Assembly (NCBI GenBank): GCA_023974075.1 | Contig: CM043791.1 | Coordinates: forward strand, 6,515,912-6,579,911 | From: Chaenocephalus aceratus | Taxonomy: Eukaryota; Chordata; Actinopteri; Perciformes; Channichthyidae | DNA: 64,000 bases | Direction of reading: 5' to 3' | Translations under genes and position numbers: made by a program | The notes under the pieces: generated by a model | The model's database searches: none | Seen by the model: only the letters and a program-made list of their open reading frames with translations | What the model was told of the DNA's origin: nothing | Shown: positions 10,501-19,420 of the stretch, piece by piece | How the letters are laid out: every line of letters starts with the position of its first letter | Position numbering within the stretch: the first letter of the stretch is position 1

Positions 10501-13500
10501 GTGCTGCAGCAGTCTGCTCTGCAGGCAGGCTTCCTCCAAGTTTACAGTAAAACAAACTGGTGGTGTGACCAATGACCATTTACAATTATTAATACTATTA
10601 CTATTATTAGCATATATATATTTATATATATTTTGGTTGAAACTAAGCCAGAAAAAAAAAAAACATAAATAATAAAAAAAATATATATAAATAAAATCGA
10701 TTTTTAAAAATAATATTCGATTATGGAGACTGTAGCGAATATTCGAATAATCGAATAATCGCTGGCATCCCTACTTCAGACAGCCTAAAAGTAAAAACAC
10801 AAGTCGTTTATTCACAGCCCGAACGCTCATCGAGATGACTGGATCACTCATGACAAGTTGTGATCAGCTCCGATTAAATTGTGATATAAATGCTGTAGCT
10901 ATTCTCCAGGGAGCACGTTTTTTTTATGAAATACCTGTATCCCTCTCATCACAACAAGACTCTACACTGTGCAGGAAAAACAATTACATACATGAAAATA
11001 ACCTTGATGCATGGGAATGAAACACACAAACTATCTTCCGTGGCTATACTGATATGTCACAGTAACGGTCAACCACAGAAACGTAAGTCCAGCGGGGCAC
11101 AAGTTGATTGCACAATTACAAATATGATCTGCTCAGTTAATTTAGCTGATTCAATTATATTTAGTTAACATATTCTTTATTATTCAATTCAAAGTATGTT
11201 CAAACAAATGTAAACCAAAAAATCATCCTCATTAATGAAGTTATAAATAAGAGTTACTTTACCATTAAAGCCCAATGTCACATATATATCACATTTCAGA
11301 TATTTGACACTAGGGGGGGTTACTTGTCAGAAATGTGTTCTAGGTGGTCTATTTAGTCTAAATGACGTTCCCATTAATTTCCCCAAAAGTAGAAATGGGT
11401 CCGGGTTCTTATGGGTTAAACGTATAGACTTAAAGGCATAATAGAACTACTGTATTATATGTATTCAACGTGTGCCCCGCTGGACTTACTTTTCTGTAGT
11501 TTACCGTTACTGTGGCATATCAGTATAGCCACGGAAGATAGTTTGTGTGTTTCATTCCCATGCATCAAGGTTATTTTCATGTATGTAATTGTTTTTCCTG
11601 CACAGTGTAGAGTCTTGTTGTGATGAGAGGGATACAGGTATTTCATAAAAAAAACGTGCTCCCTGAGAATAGGTACAGAATTGATATCACAATTTAATCG
11701 GAGCTGATCACAACTTGTCATGAGTGATCCAGTCATCTCGATGCTGCTTTCGGGCTGTGAATAAACGACTTGTGTTTTACTTTTAGGCTGTCTGAAGGTA
11801 TGGACAGCTATCAGAGCTACTATACATCACATTAAGAACGATGTACAAATGAAAGTCGGACACAAATATATAATTTAAATGATTTATTCAAGTTTGCAAT
11901 ATTTTGAACAGGCATCCACACAGTCACCTACTTTGTAATGTTCGATACCTCCCTGTAAGCGTCACGATATCCACCTCTCACCCACAACCTCACATACGAG
12001 TACTGAATGTGCATCAAAGTGATCTTAGGAAGGCAGATATAGCAAAAGATGAACGTAAACGACAAACGAGGCGATCGACATGGTAAGTCAACAATGGGTC
12101 CTCAATGTTCACGCCCCGGATTCCTATGACGAAAAATAATAGAATGTCGCCAGTTGTCATGACTCAAGTTATACTGCAACACCGGCGCGCGCCATAATAA
12201 CGAGAGAGAGGCAGAGAGCTGCCTGCAAAATAAATGATGGCTCAAAGTTCACTGATTAACTTTTTTTTTTTTTTTAAAAAGCCAGACTCCAAGAAGAGCC
12301 TCCACTGCCCTCATCTAGCAGCGATCTATAAAATCATTTTCTGATAATGATGAAATAGCCCCGCCTCCCTCTCCCCACGTCTCCCTCTCCCCATGTCTCC
12401 CTCTCCGCACCTCTCCTGCTGCTGGGCTGTCAGAAGAAAACAAATGTTAACGGAAACTCTGCCGCACGGTTCCCTCGTCCCTTGGAAGAGGCGGAGAGGT
12501 GGGTGTTTTTCATCTGCTGGTGGACAGCCCGGAGAGATATACACAGGGTTGGGTTGTAACGGAATACATGTAACGGCGTTACGTAATCAGAATACAAAAA
12601 TCAAGTGTATTCAGCTGGCGTTACATTTGAAAAACGAGTAATCTGATTACAGTTACTTTCGTAAACCTGAAGTGAATACATTTTGGAATACTTATTGGAG
12701 GAAAAGTTTCCTCACAAAATGTAATATTCATTGCCGGCAGAACTGTGTGCACACTGCACAGCGCTGCAGCATGTCTGTGAGGCCCCGCCCCCGCACGCAG
12801 ATGAGAGAGAGAGAGATCTCTTTTATATATATATATATATTGAAAGTTAGAAACGGAGATGGTTGGATAAAATGTGCAAGATAACGTTTATGTGGCATTT
12901 CTTTATTGTCGTAAATGATGACATTTATAACGGGATACAATCAAAGTGAATGGCCTGCTGCTGAATGCATGGGGCAAGTGACTGGAAAAAATAATAATAA
13001 ATAATAAATCATTCTATTTAGGGGCGCCTTTCAAAGCACCCAAGGACACCTTACAATTCATAACATATTCTAAGGAAAGGTTTTAAGACAGTATAAAGAA
13101 TGCAGTCCGGGTGATGTTTTTTATGTGGGGTGCAGATGAGAGGGAGCTGTCCAGAATGACACCAAGATGTTGTGTTTGAGTTCTTGATAAGCCATTAAAA
13201 CAGTAAAATATGTGTCTCCTGTTCACCAAAACATACCCATCTGTTATGGAAAAAGAAAGTATTCCAAAAGTATTCTAAAAGTAATCTGCCACCGGTACCG
13301 GCGGGGATTGTTGTTAGCTTCTGATGCGCAGAAGAAAAATCTGGCCCACCCTATTTTTTACAGGCCCACCCTAAAGTACATTTATGCCTACGCTACTGCT
13401 GTATGGTCTCACCTCGTCTCTCCATCCCTTGAGGCAGCTGAAGGTGCCCTCTTGTCTCAGGGTCCGCAGGACAGCGTCCACAGCCTCAGTCCTCCTCTCG

Positions 13501-13808
13501 GGGGAGTCCAGGCTGGGTCGCAGGGACACAGCGCCCCCTTGTGGCGGACTGAACACATCCGAAAACCGGCTCAACAGCGGGGCCAAGTGAGGAGGAATCC
13601 AGCCAACCTGAGCTTCATTTATCTCAAACCGAAGGCAGCTTGCACGACAGGAGCCTGCGGGGAGGTGGAAGGGGCGACTTTAAAACCCGTTCATACCGTC
13701 CACTGCATGTTTAACTCGGTGTCTCTGGTGTAACTTACCTGGTAAATAAAAGTTATTCATTCGGCGGAGCAGCTGGACTATCTTTTGCGACCACTGAGAG
13801 TGAGACAT
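7556..13808 (-). CDS. Nudix hydrolase with DUF4743 N-terminal domain (YJR142W / plant NUDT20-24-like); last exon not found
   Basis: Exons on the minus strand: 13808-13739, 13654-13413, 8950-8887, 8810-8680, 8539-8421, 7884-7752, 7652-7556. All junctions are GT-AG and phases agree, giving 285 residues plus one base. The start is the ATG at 13808 (context GAACAATGT). Residues ~1-125 are DUF4743-like (FEINEAQVGWIPPHLAPLL, LKGWRDE). Then come LFGVKRSGVHINGY, WLARRSPTKQTYPGLLDHV and a Nudix box AAGGLAAGF...VKECEEEACI, in which the usual Gly near the end is Cys. FDLELPVGFKPKVGDGEVQEF is close to the plant relatives. Yeast and plant homologues hydrolyse damaged thiamine diphosphates, so a thiamine-repair role is inferred. 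The expected short last exon (about 15-25 residues) was not recognised in 1-7555. A 4-kb hAT element fills most of intron 2. Confidence 0.85.
8150..8262. repeat. Degenerate hAT-type terminal fragment
   Basis: Contains paired GGTTAACC motifs, a TCGAATATTCGAATATTC stretch and an end CCCATCCCTAG. This resembles the end of the complete hAT at 10041-10773 (CGAATAATCGAATAATCG...GGCATCCCTA). It lies in Nudix intron 5. Only one end is recognisable. Confidence 0.45.
9150..9373 (+). repeat. Fish-type MITE, copy B
   Basis: Starts near TTAAAGAGGCCGTATTCTGC followed by TTTTTGGGGTTTTTCCC, the same terminus as copy A at 7515 in opposite orientation. It ends close to the 5' target duplication of the large hAT element. 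No coding capacity. Confidence 0.5.
10041..10773. mobile_element. 733-bp hAT element nested in the palindrome arm
   Basis: Ends are TAGGGTTGCCAG (10041) and CTGGCATCCCTA (ending 10773), one mismatch apart as inverted repeats. The 8-bp target duplication CTTCAGAC is present at 10033-10040 and 10774-10781. The uninterrupted right arm of the palindrome carries the same site once (as GTCTGAAG near 11791), giving an internal empty-site control. Subterminal ATTCGAATAATCG motifs occur at both ends. It retains a BED zinc-finger exon on the minus strand but no transposase core. Confidence 0.9.
10270..10452 (-). pseudogene. BED-type zinc finger exon of a ZBED-like hAT transposase
   Basis: From the ATG at 10452 the minus strand reads MNKAAGKKSSSSWNYFEH, then VKCKLCEKTLVYHSS and MRSHLSAKHAKEV. 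This gives the aromatic WNYF start and the C-x2-C...H-x4-H ligands of a BED finger (DNA-binding part of ZBED/hAT transposases). The sequence after AQPAITNF leaves the family, and the catalytic region is missing, so this is a remnant inside a deletion derivative. Confidence 0.75.
11107..11465. other. Spacer of the palindrome
   Basis: 359 bp of AT-rich sequence between the two 720-bp arms. No coding region or recognised repeat is visible. Confidence 0.6.
11466..12185 (-). repeat. Right arm of the 720-bp inverted repeat (uninterrupted)
   Basis: Reverse-complement partner of 9646-11106. It includes the unfilled target site GTCTGAAG where the left arm holds a hAT. A 93-residue minus-strand ORF (11736-11455) and its counterpart at 10835-11168 in the other arm translate similarly because of this homology. 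No known domain is recognised, so neither is called a gene. Confidence 0.85.
12545..13300. repeat. MITE-like stretch with GGGTTGGGTTGTAACGG end
   Basis: Begins GGGTTGGGTTGTAACGGAAT and contains alternating GTAATC/GATTAC motifs. Related GTAACCTGATTACTTTCC-type sequences occur near 42260 and 43480. A short (TA)n run at 12823-12840 lies inside. Boundaries are approximate; no gene. Confidence 0.4.
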
Positions 13809-14754
13809 TGTTCAAGAATGTCAGGAAAACGCGGAACGCCACTCAATTCGTAGCCCTAGTGATGGCAGTTTGACACTGAAGCTTCGAACGGAGCTTCAAC
13901 CCTGGACTTCTTATTCCATAGAAGCAGTGCTTCGAAGCTTGCTTCAAATCCATAGACTGTGGTTCAAATCACGTGACATGTGACGTCCGAAGCAGCAACT
14001 GCTTCAAATCACGTGACATGTGACGTCAGATCCAGCAACCTGCTTCAGTTCCTGAATGAATCAACTCACTGGTTCGCCGTCCAATCAGGTGATTCAATGC
14101 ACTGCCTCGTCTCGATTCTGACTGGTTGTCACTTAGTAAGTGACACTTTATAACCGCTCAAAAAAATGCACTATTTGGCAATCTGTGGGATTGTCGTCGT
14201 AGTTTGCCTTGTTGCTGTGTGATTTGTTAGTATTGCGTTTGGATCATTATGGAGCCAGCCAGGAATATATGGGGGTTATTCCCAATCTTTATTCAAGAGC
14301 GTGGTATTTAAATTTGAGAGCATACTTTATGTATTTATTTCCCTCAAACTCTGTCCTCGCACTCAAATAGTGCCCTCGCACTCAAATAGTGCCTGCTTGC
14401 ACTTAGATTTGCTACGCTTGCACTCAGATATATTGCTGCTCAGAATTATTCTGTGCGCGCTCGAAACTTTTTCTGCTCTCAGAATTATTCTGTGCATGCT
14501 CGAAACTTTTGTGCAACAATCCTGTCAAAATCCCTCAACCAATAGGAGGCCAGGTGTCCTTGCGGGTGCGTTCGCTTTACTTATTACAGCGTCCCGTCAG
14601 GGCGGTTACTCTTTGGTTTATAAACTCCAGCCCTCCACGGCTTTATAACATGTACTTCACTTGTTTGATTTACAACTTTTTTTTTGGGGGGGGGGAGGAA
14701 GCACAGTTAGTATATATATATATACCAGCACCTTACATAATAGCTACGTTCAGT

Positions 14755-15060
14755 GGCGTACTGGGACTAAAAATCAGCCCGGGAATCTCGACCGGCCCTC
14801 GTTATCGCTAGTAAATTGTCAACGGGGGGAGGGGGCAGCGCCATATAGAGAGGCGAAGTCACGCCCATCTACTTCCGGCCCATGGGACCCCGGAAGCGAA
14901 ACATTTACATTGAATTCAATGGAGAGAGAAAACGTATCTTTTGATCCCGTTTGAATTGTGCCACAAACTACACATATGATGTTTGTCAATCTTAAACAAT
15001 AAGTTCCATGTCAAAAAAGTCACATTTTGTCGTAAAACTGTTGAAATATAAGACTATGAA
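14755..15060 (+). repeat. Inner inverted repeat, left copy
   Basis: Begins CAGTGGCGTACTGGGAC. It shares with the reverse complement of 16735-17010 the blocks GGCGAAGTC, CCATGGGACCCCGGAAGCG, TTTGATCCCGTTTGAATTGTG and GACAAA-type sequence before an ACAAAATGTG-like stretch. It suggests a further element nested in the 3.8-kb insertion; its far terminus was not found. Confidence 0.6.
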
Positions 15061-15233
15061 AAATACGCGACCACAAAGACTACAAATCCCATTCTGGCTC
15101 GCGTAAGTGATGTCACAGGCGATAATGCTCGTGGTTGCGACTCGTAATTAAAGCGAAGAAGAAGAAGATCTCATAACTGATTTATTCCCTCCAATAAATA
15201 AGAGATTGCTAAAAATAAATTCACATTTACAAG

Positions 15234-15346
15234 ATGCCTGTGTGCTTTGTACCAGGTTGTAATCACATAAGTGATCATACCACTTGCTCGTTCTATCGAT
15301 TGCCGTCTGATTAAAGGACCAGGAGTCGCTGGATCAAACACATCAG
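15234..15346 (+). pseudogene. THAP zinc-finger domain exon with a stop codon
   Basis: ATG at 15234 starts MPVCFVPGCNHISDHTTCSF followed by YRLPSD, then a TAA (15312-15314), then in the same frame RTRSRWIKHIR and a GTAATA donor at 15347. The Cys-x4-Cys start, FYRLP and the R-x-RW-x-K block are the first half of a THAP (C2CH) DNA-binding domain, as in P-element-like and ISL2EU-like transposons and THAP genes. The second half (final Cys-x2-His and AVPTIF) was not located downstream. The stop makes this copy non-functional. Confidence 0.7.
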
Positions 15347-16298
15347 GTAATATACATGTTGTGCATGGAACATATATAGTCAAGTTAGCTACCTAGCTAG
15401 TAGCGACGAGTAGCGAGCACGTTAGTTAGCATTACATTACTTAGCCTTGTCACTTTTTGTAGCCTTACCATGAAGTTATTATTTTATTACATGAAGTAAA
15501 CCAACATTTTAAACAGTCATGATGGTAAGTATTTCGTGAAACATTTGAAGAGTAGCCTACTGCGCCATCCACCGGGTGCTAAGGAAGCAGTCAGGGAGAG
15601 TCGAAGGCAGGCAGGGAGCTTTGCATGACATTCTTCTGGACGTGTTTCATTGTGATGACAGTAAGGGTGAGTCAATCTGTTTGTTGGAAAGACAGTACTT
15701 GAGTGATTACTGAGAGAAAATTATTAGAAGAGATAATTATTCAAAGTGTTGTTACTTTAAAGTGTTGTTACTGACCTTTTTCTCTTTTATTTCCTTTCCC
15801 TCACCTGTAACTGCTGAGACCCTGAGGAACATGCACACTGACCTGCCCTGGCAACCTGATTTCCACTGTACGTAATAGTATTTGGTTATGGTATATTATT
15901 TATATACATCAAAGGCACAATGCACCCCCCAGAGACACACATGTATTGAGTGTGAGATTTTGCATAGGTCAAGTGAAATCATCTTTACACACTAGAAAAC
16001 TGTAGGAGTGGCAACTTGTTTTGAAATTGAATTTTTAATATCCGATAATAAAGTTGATCGGTTTTCTTTATTCTTCTCTCTTCCCAGCTCCATCCATCAC
16101 CATTCTCTGTTCCTGCAGGTCCTGCTTGCTAATCAATGCTTTATTTTTTTACACAATTACAAATAAAGTCAATTTATTGTATGACATGAAGTTGTGCTTC
16201 ATTCTGAGTCAATAATAAATTCATTCTGCCTTCAACTGCACAATGACTGTGGACTGCACCGACATCCATGTAGCTGCCCCCCCAGTAAGATGAACCAA

Positions 16299-16413
16299 GC
16301 AAAGAGGGTCACCATCATGCCCAAGGACATCCAGCTGGCCCGCTGCATCCGCAGAGAGGGCTTAGACTGACCCGAGACCAGCACACCCAAACACAACGGC
16401 TCTTTTAAGAGCC
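16299..16413 (+). pseudogene. 3' end of a replication-dependent histone H3 gene
   Basis: The frame from 16299 reads AKRVTIMPKDIQLARCIR, the C-terminus of histone H3. The last codons are then garbled by a small deletion (expected Arg-Arg-Ile-Arg-Gly-Glu-Arg-Ala ending; here Cys replaces an Arg and the frame slips). About 35 bp after the former stop is a perfect histone stem-loop. Sequence just before 16299 is not recognisably H3, so only the last ~20 codons and the 3' UTR are present. It lies inside a transposon, apart from any histone cluster, and cannot encode a histone. Confidence 0.8.
16398..16413 (+). promoter_or_regulatory. Histone mRNA 3' stem-loop
   Basis: GGCTCTTTTAAGAGCC: a 6-bp stem with a TTTT loop, preceded by ACAAC and followed by ACCT. 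This is the canonical stem-loop bound by SLBP and processed with U7 snRNP in replication-dependent histone mRNAs. No clear purine-rich downstream element follows. Confidence 0.85.
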
Positions 16414-16734
16414 ACCTACAGTTTCAAATAGTTGCAATCCTACGTTATTATAATGATTAAACTGGTTCATGTATCACTTAGTTGTGACACTCATATTACT
16501 CACCGAAACCTTGTAAAGCCGGTCCCGCTGCTCTTACAGAACCGACTAACTCCCCTTTCGTGTAAGTACAGCTCTCAACGTGTCCAGACTTGTAGTGATG
16601 TTCACCTCGTTTTATACTTTTATTCTCATTCTGAAAGAAACAGGTGAAATTTGCTAACGTGACGGCCGTCTTTGTGATGGTGACGCGTATTGTGCGAGAC
16701 CAGAGACCTGTAGTTCACTGAGCGGTTTCACACA

Positions 16735-17010
16735 AAAAAAATTGTAACTTCACAGTTTTACGACACATTTTTATTTTTTTGACTTGCAAAATATTCTTTT
16801 AAATTGACAAACATCATATGTGTCATTCGTGGCACAATTCAAACGGGATCAAAAGATAACCTTTCTCTCTCCATTGACTTCAATGTATAATTTTACGCTT
16901 CCGGGGTCCCATGGAGGCTCCCGGAAAGGGAGGGACTTCGCCTCTCTATAGAGAGCTCTGGGAGGGGGGATTGCTAGTGAATTTTCCGACCGGCCCACTT
17001 CTTCCTCCAG
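16735..17010 (-). repeat. Inner inverted repeat, right copy
   Basis: Inverted partner of 14755-15060 (shared CGCTTCCGGGGTCCCATGG and GGCACAATTCAAACGGGATC blocks). It is followed by a divergent GCTAGTGAATTTTCCGACC segment corresponding to GGTC...TAGTAAATTG at the left copy. Confidence 0.6.
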
Positions 17011-17218
17011 ACTGTTGTTCTGCTCCAGCACTGTTGTGCTACGGCTTGGTTCGGCCCGACGCGAAGCGGAGTGTCGACAACCATATTGTATAGATATTCG
17101 TATATCACGGCCTGAAGTGAGCTATTGCATTTATAAAACGGTTACCACGTGTAGCTGGCAATGTGAAAGAAAAATACACACTCCAATTTAAATAGTTTTT
17201 ATTATTAAATAATGATGT

Positions 17219-17419
17219 TCAAAATAAAATAGTCCCTCCGTTGCCTTCTGCACAAAACATAGTTGCTCTGCAACAACAATAACAGCTAGAGAACATATTA
17301 GACAGACAGCATTGTCGTCGTTTAGGTGCTTTTTTTTCTTCTGGAGATCGGCACTTCTCAATCCACTCCTCCATAGTAAGGCCACCCCGGAGGTCGAAGT
17401 TAACCTTAAATGTTTCCAT
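17219..17419 (-). CDS. Small unrecognised ORF inside the 3.8-kb element
   Basis: A 66-residue ORF begins METFKVNFDLRGGLTMEEWI; the C-terminal half is Cys-rich and may not be coding. No family could be assigned. AATAAA-like motifs follow on the minus strand near 17205-17227. Possibly a last exon of an element-encoded protein; low confidence that it is a gene. Confidence 0.25.
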   Translation of the reverse strand: METFKVNFDLRGGLTMEEWIEKCRSPEEKKAPKRRQCCLSNMFSSCYCCCRATMFCAEGNGGTILF

Positions 17420-19134
17420 TTTAAGCTTTGTTAGTTAGTTAGTTTCGTGACGGAAGTAATGTAACAAACAGTTGTAACCATATGGTTGTAACGGTTCTCA
17501 GACGCGGAGGGATACTGACTTGTGAATAGTAACGACAATTATACCTGGGATATACGCTCATTATATCACGACTAAGAAACATCAGATTGCTTGATTTGAA
17601 TTTTCCGTTTTATAAACATGTACTAACTGTGCTTACCCCCCCCCCCCCCCCCAAAAAAAAAGCGAAGTGATGTACATGTTATGTTATAAAGCCGTGGAGG
17701 GCGGGAGTTTGTAAACCAAAGAGTAACCGCCCTTACGGGATGCTGTAATAAGTAAAGCGAACGCACCCGCAAGGACACCTGGCCTTCTATTGGTTGAGGG
17801 ATTTTGACAGGATTGTTGCACAAAAGTTTCGAGCGTGCACAGAATAATTCTGAGAGCAGAAAAAGTTTCGAGCGCAGAATAATTCTGAGCAGCAATATAT
17901 CTGAGTGCAAGCGTACAGTTTGAGCACAAGCAGAGCAAATCTAAGTGCAAGCAGGCACTATTGAGTGCAAGGGCACTATTTGAGTGCGAGGACAGAGTTT
18001 GAGGGAAATAAATACCTAAAGTATGCTCTCAAATTTAAATACCACGCTCTTGAATAAAGATAGGGAATAACCCCCATAGGAAGAGAGGTCGTTCTGGGAT
18101 GTGGGATCACTTCAATCTGATTGCGCATGATAAGGTAGGTCAACTACAGTATTATAGGGTTTATCTCAAATCTATATTAAGTAGCATTAAAGTACAATTA
18201 TGTATATGATCAATGTAGCCATTAGGCTATAGCTTTATAGACTGAAATTGCATTTTTATTTACAAATGCCTTTCTCTACAGGTCCAGTGCTTGGTGTGTT
18301 CAACTGAACTGAAGTCTCATGGGAATACTTCCTCCATGATTAGGCACTTCACTGCCAAACATGGAGCTACTGTGAACCAGGGGAACATACATGGTATCTA
18401 TTATATTATTATTAACTAGGAACACTAACACACAATATGCTATGACTGTATTCCATGACTCACAAGTCCTGCTTCCTTTGAGTGCAATTTCACATAAATC
18501 CTTATTTGCTTTTTTGGGTTTTGTTTTTATTCTTTATGTCTTTATTTCTTTGTCTTAGTGGACCGGAAGCGAGAGCTGGATGGAGCTCTTGTGAATATGG
18601 TGGTGAAAGACTCGCAGCCTTTTTCCATCGTGGATGACTGTGGCTTCAAGGAGCTTGTGGCCTTGCTTGATCCTAGATACACTCTTCCATCCAGACGGGT
18701 TCTAAAGGAGATGGTGGTCAAGCGCTATGAGGAGGAGAAGACGAAGGCCAAGGCTGTCATGCAGAGGGTAGAGGGTAGAGGCTGTGAGCCTGACTGCTGA
18801 TATGTGCACCTCCATTAATATGGACGCATATCTAGCTGTGACCTGCCATTATGTGGATGACTCTGCGAAGCTGGCCACAGTGCTTTTGGGAGTGCTGCCT
18901 TTCCCTGAAGCTCATACAGCGGTTAACATCACTGCTGCAATGAGGTCTCTCATGGAGGAATGGGGCACTGAAGGCAAAGTGACCTCAATTGTGACGGATG
19001 CAGGAGCAAATATGGTTGCCTTTGTCAGAAGTTTAAATCTAAGACATGCACTTTGTTTTGCTCATTCACTAAATGTAGTGGTGAAGAAATATCTGGATGC
19101 AATTTATGGAGTCAGATTTGGGTCAATAATCTAG

Positions 19135-19420
19135 CACGTAAAACAAGCTACTCACGAGCGGAAAATTTGCTTTTACACCCGCATAAAATGACCCCCGTGC
19201 GCAGATTAAACCCCCGAGTATGGAACGCCCTTTGCGTCACAATTCGTGCGTTTATTCGCGCGGATTAACGGGGAGGTCCGTTTATTCGCGCGAAACTACG
19301 CGCGAATAAACGGGGAGGTCCGTTTTATAAACGGGGAGGTCCGTTTAAGTTCAAAGTCTCAGTAACCAATCAGTGAAGAGCAAAACCAGACCAAAGCAAT
19401 CGGTAGATGAAAAGTTCCTG
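19135..19420. repeat. Short direct repeats of ACGGGGAGGTCCGTTTA type
   Basis: Three copies of a GGGGAGGTCCGTTT core occur between about 19268 and 19348, interspersed with TTATTCGCGCG motifs. The block begins exactly where transposase homology stops, so it probably belongs to a different inserted element. No gene. Confidence 0.5.

Larger units (their letters stand above)
9646..11106 (+). repeat. Left arm of a 720-bp inverted repeat, interrupted by a hAT insertion
   Basis: The reverse complement of 11466-12185 is found here once 741 bp (the hAT 10041-10773 plus one 8-bp target copy) are removed; the remainder is 720 bp, the same as the other arm. Outer edge is CCGGTGTTTCAGTATAAC, inner edge GTAAGTCCAGCGGGGCAC. 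The arms differ by scattered substitutions, so they are not an exact assembly mirror. Confidence 0.85.
9382..13398. mobile_element. 4-kb hAT-superfamily element with perfect 8-bp target duplication
   Basis: Terminal inverted repeats CAGTGGCGTAG (9382) and CTACGCTACTG (ending 13398; one mismatch) are bordered by the identical 8-bp direct repeat CTGTATGG at 9374-9381 and 13399-13406. Both features are diagnostic of hAT elements. Subterminal GGCCCACCC motifs occur at both ends (about 9418 and 13345-13375). The interior holds a 720-bp-arm palindrome, a second hAT, a MITE-like stretch (about 12545-13300) and an ATG-led reading stretch near 12235 (MAQSSLINF-like) resembling the N-terminus of TTF/ZMYM-type hAT transposases. 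No transposase core was seen, so it is probably non-autonomous. It sits 6 bp downstream of the donor of Nudix exon 2. Confidence 0.85.
14269..18077. mobile_element. 3.8-kb element with long inverted ends, inserted in the BED exon
   Basis: Ends ATGGGGGTTATTCCC and GGGAATAACCCCCAT begin inverted arms of about 390 bp (14269-14660 and about 17655-18077). The arms include repeated CACTCAAATAGTGCC and CAGAATTATTCTGTGC motifs. The flanks AGGAATAT (14261-14268) and AGGAAGAG (18078-18085) match at 6 of 8 positions, compatible with an aged 8-bp target duplication. Joining the flanks across the element restores the transposase reading frame, so the insertion itself is certain although the superfamily is not. 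The interior contains a second pair of inverted segments, a THAP exon and a histone H3 3' fragment. Confidence 0.75.
13857..19134 (+). pseudogene. ZBED-like hAT transposase, 5' half, disrupted
   Basis: Exon blocks on the plus strand: ATG at 14249 (MEPAR), broken at 14268 by an insertion and resumed at 18078-18134; 18282-18393; then from 18559. Donors and acceptors fit GT-AG. The first two exons encode a BED finger (MWDHFNLIAHDK, VQCLVCSTELKSHGN, MIRHFTAKHG). The next block carries transposase sequence typical of ZBED1/ZBED4-like proteins (FSIVDDCGFKELVALLDPRY, then SLTADMCTSINMDAYLAVTCH, VTDAGANMVAF, CFAHSLNVVVKKYLDAI). A 7-bp tandem duplication (GGTAGAG, about 18767-18780) shifts the frame. 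Homology stops near 19113, so the C-terminal dimerisation region is gone. 13857-14248 is the likely 5' end, with repeated GCTTCGAA and GCTTCAAATCACGTGACATG motifs. Confidence 0.8.

Noticed and set aside
10835..11736. Pair of similar ORFs (MTGSLMTSCDQLRLNCDI...) as a duplicated gene
   Set aside because: They lie in the two arms of the palindrome; similarity reflects the inverted duplication, and no domain or coding-type substitution pattern is evident.
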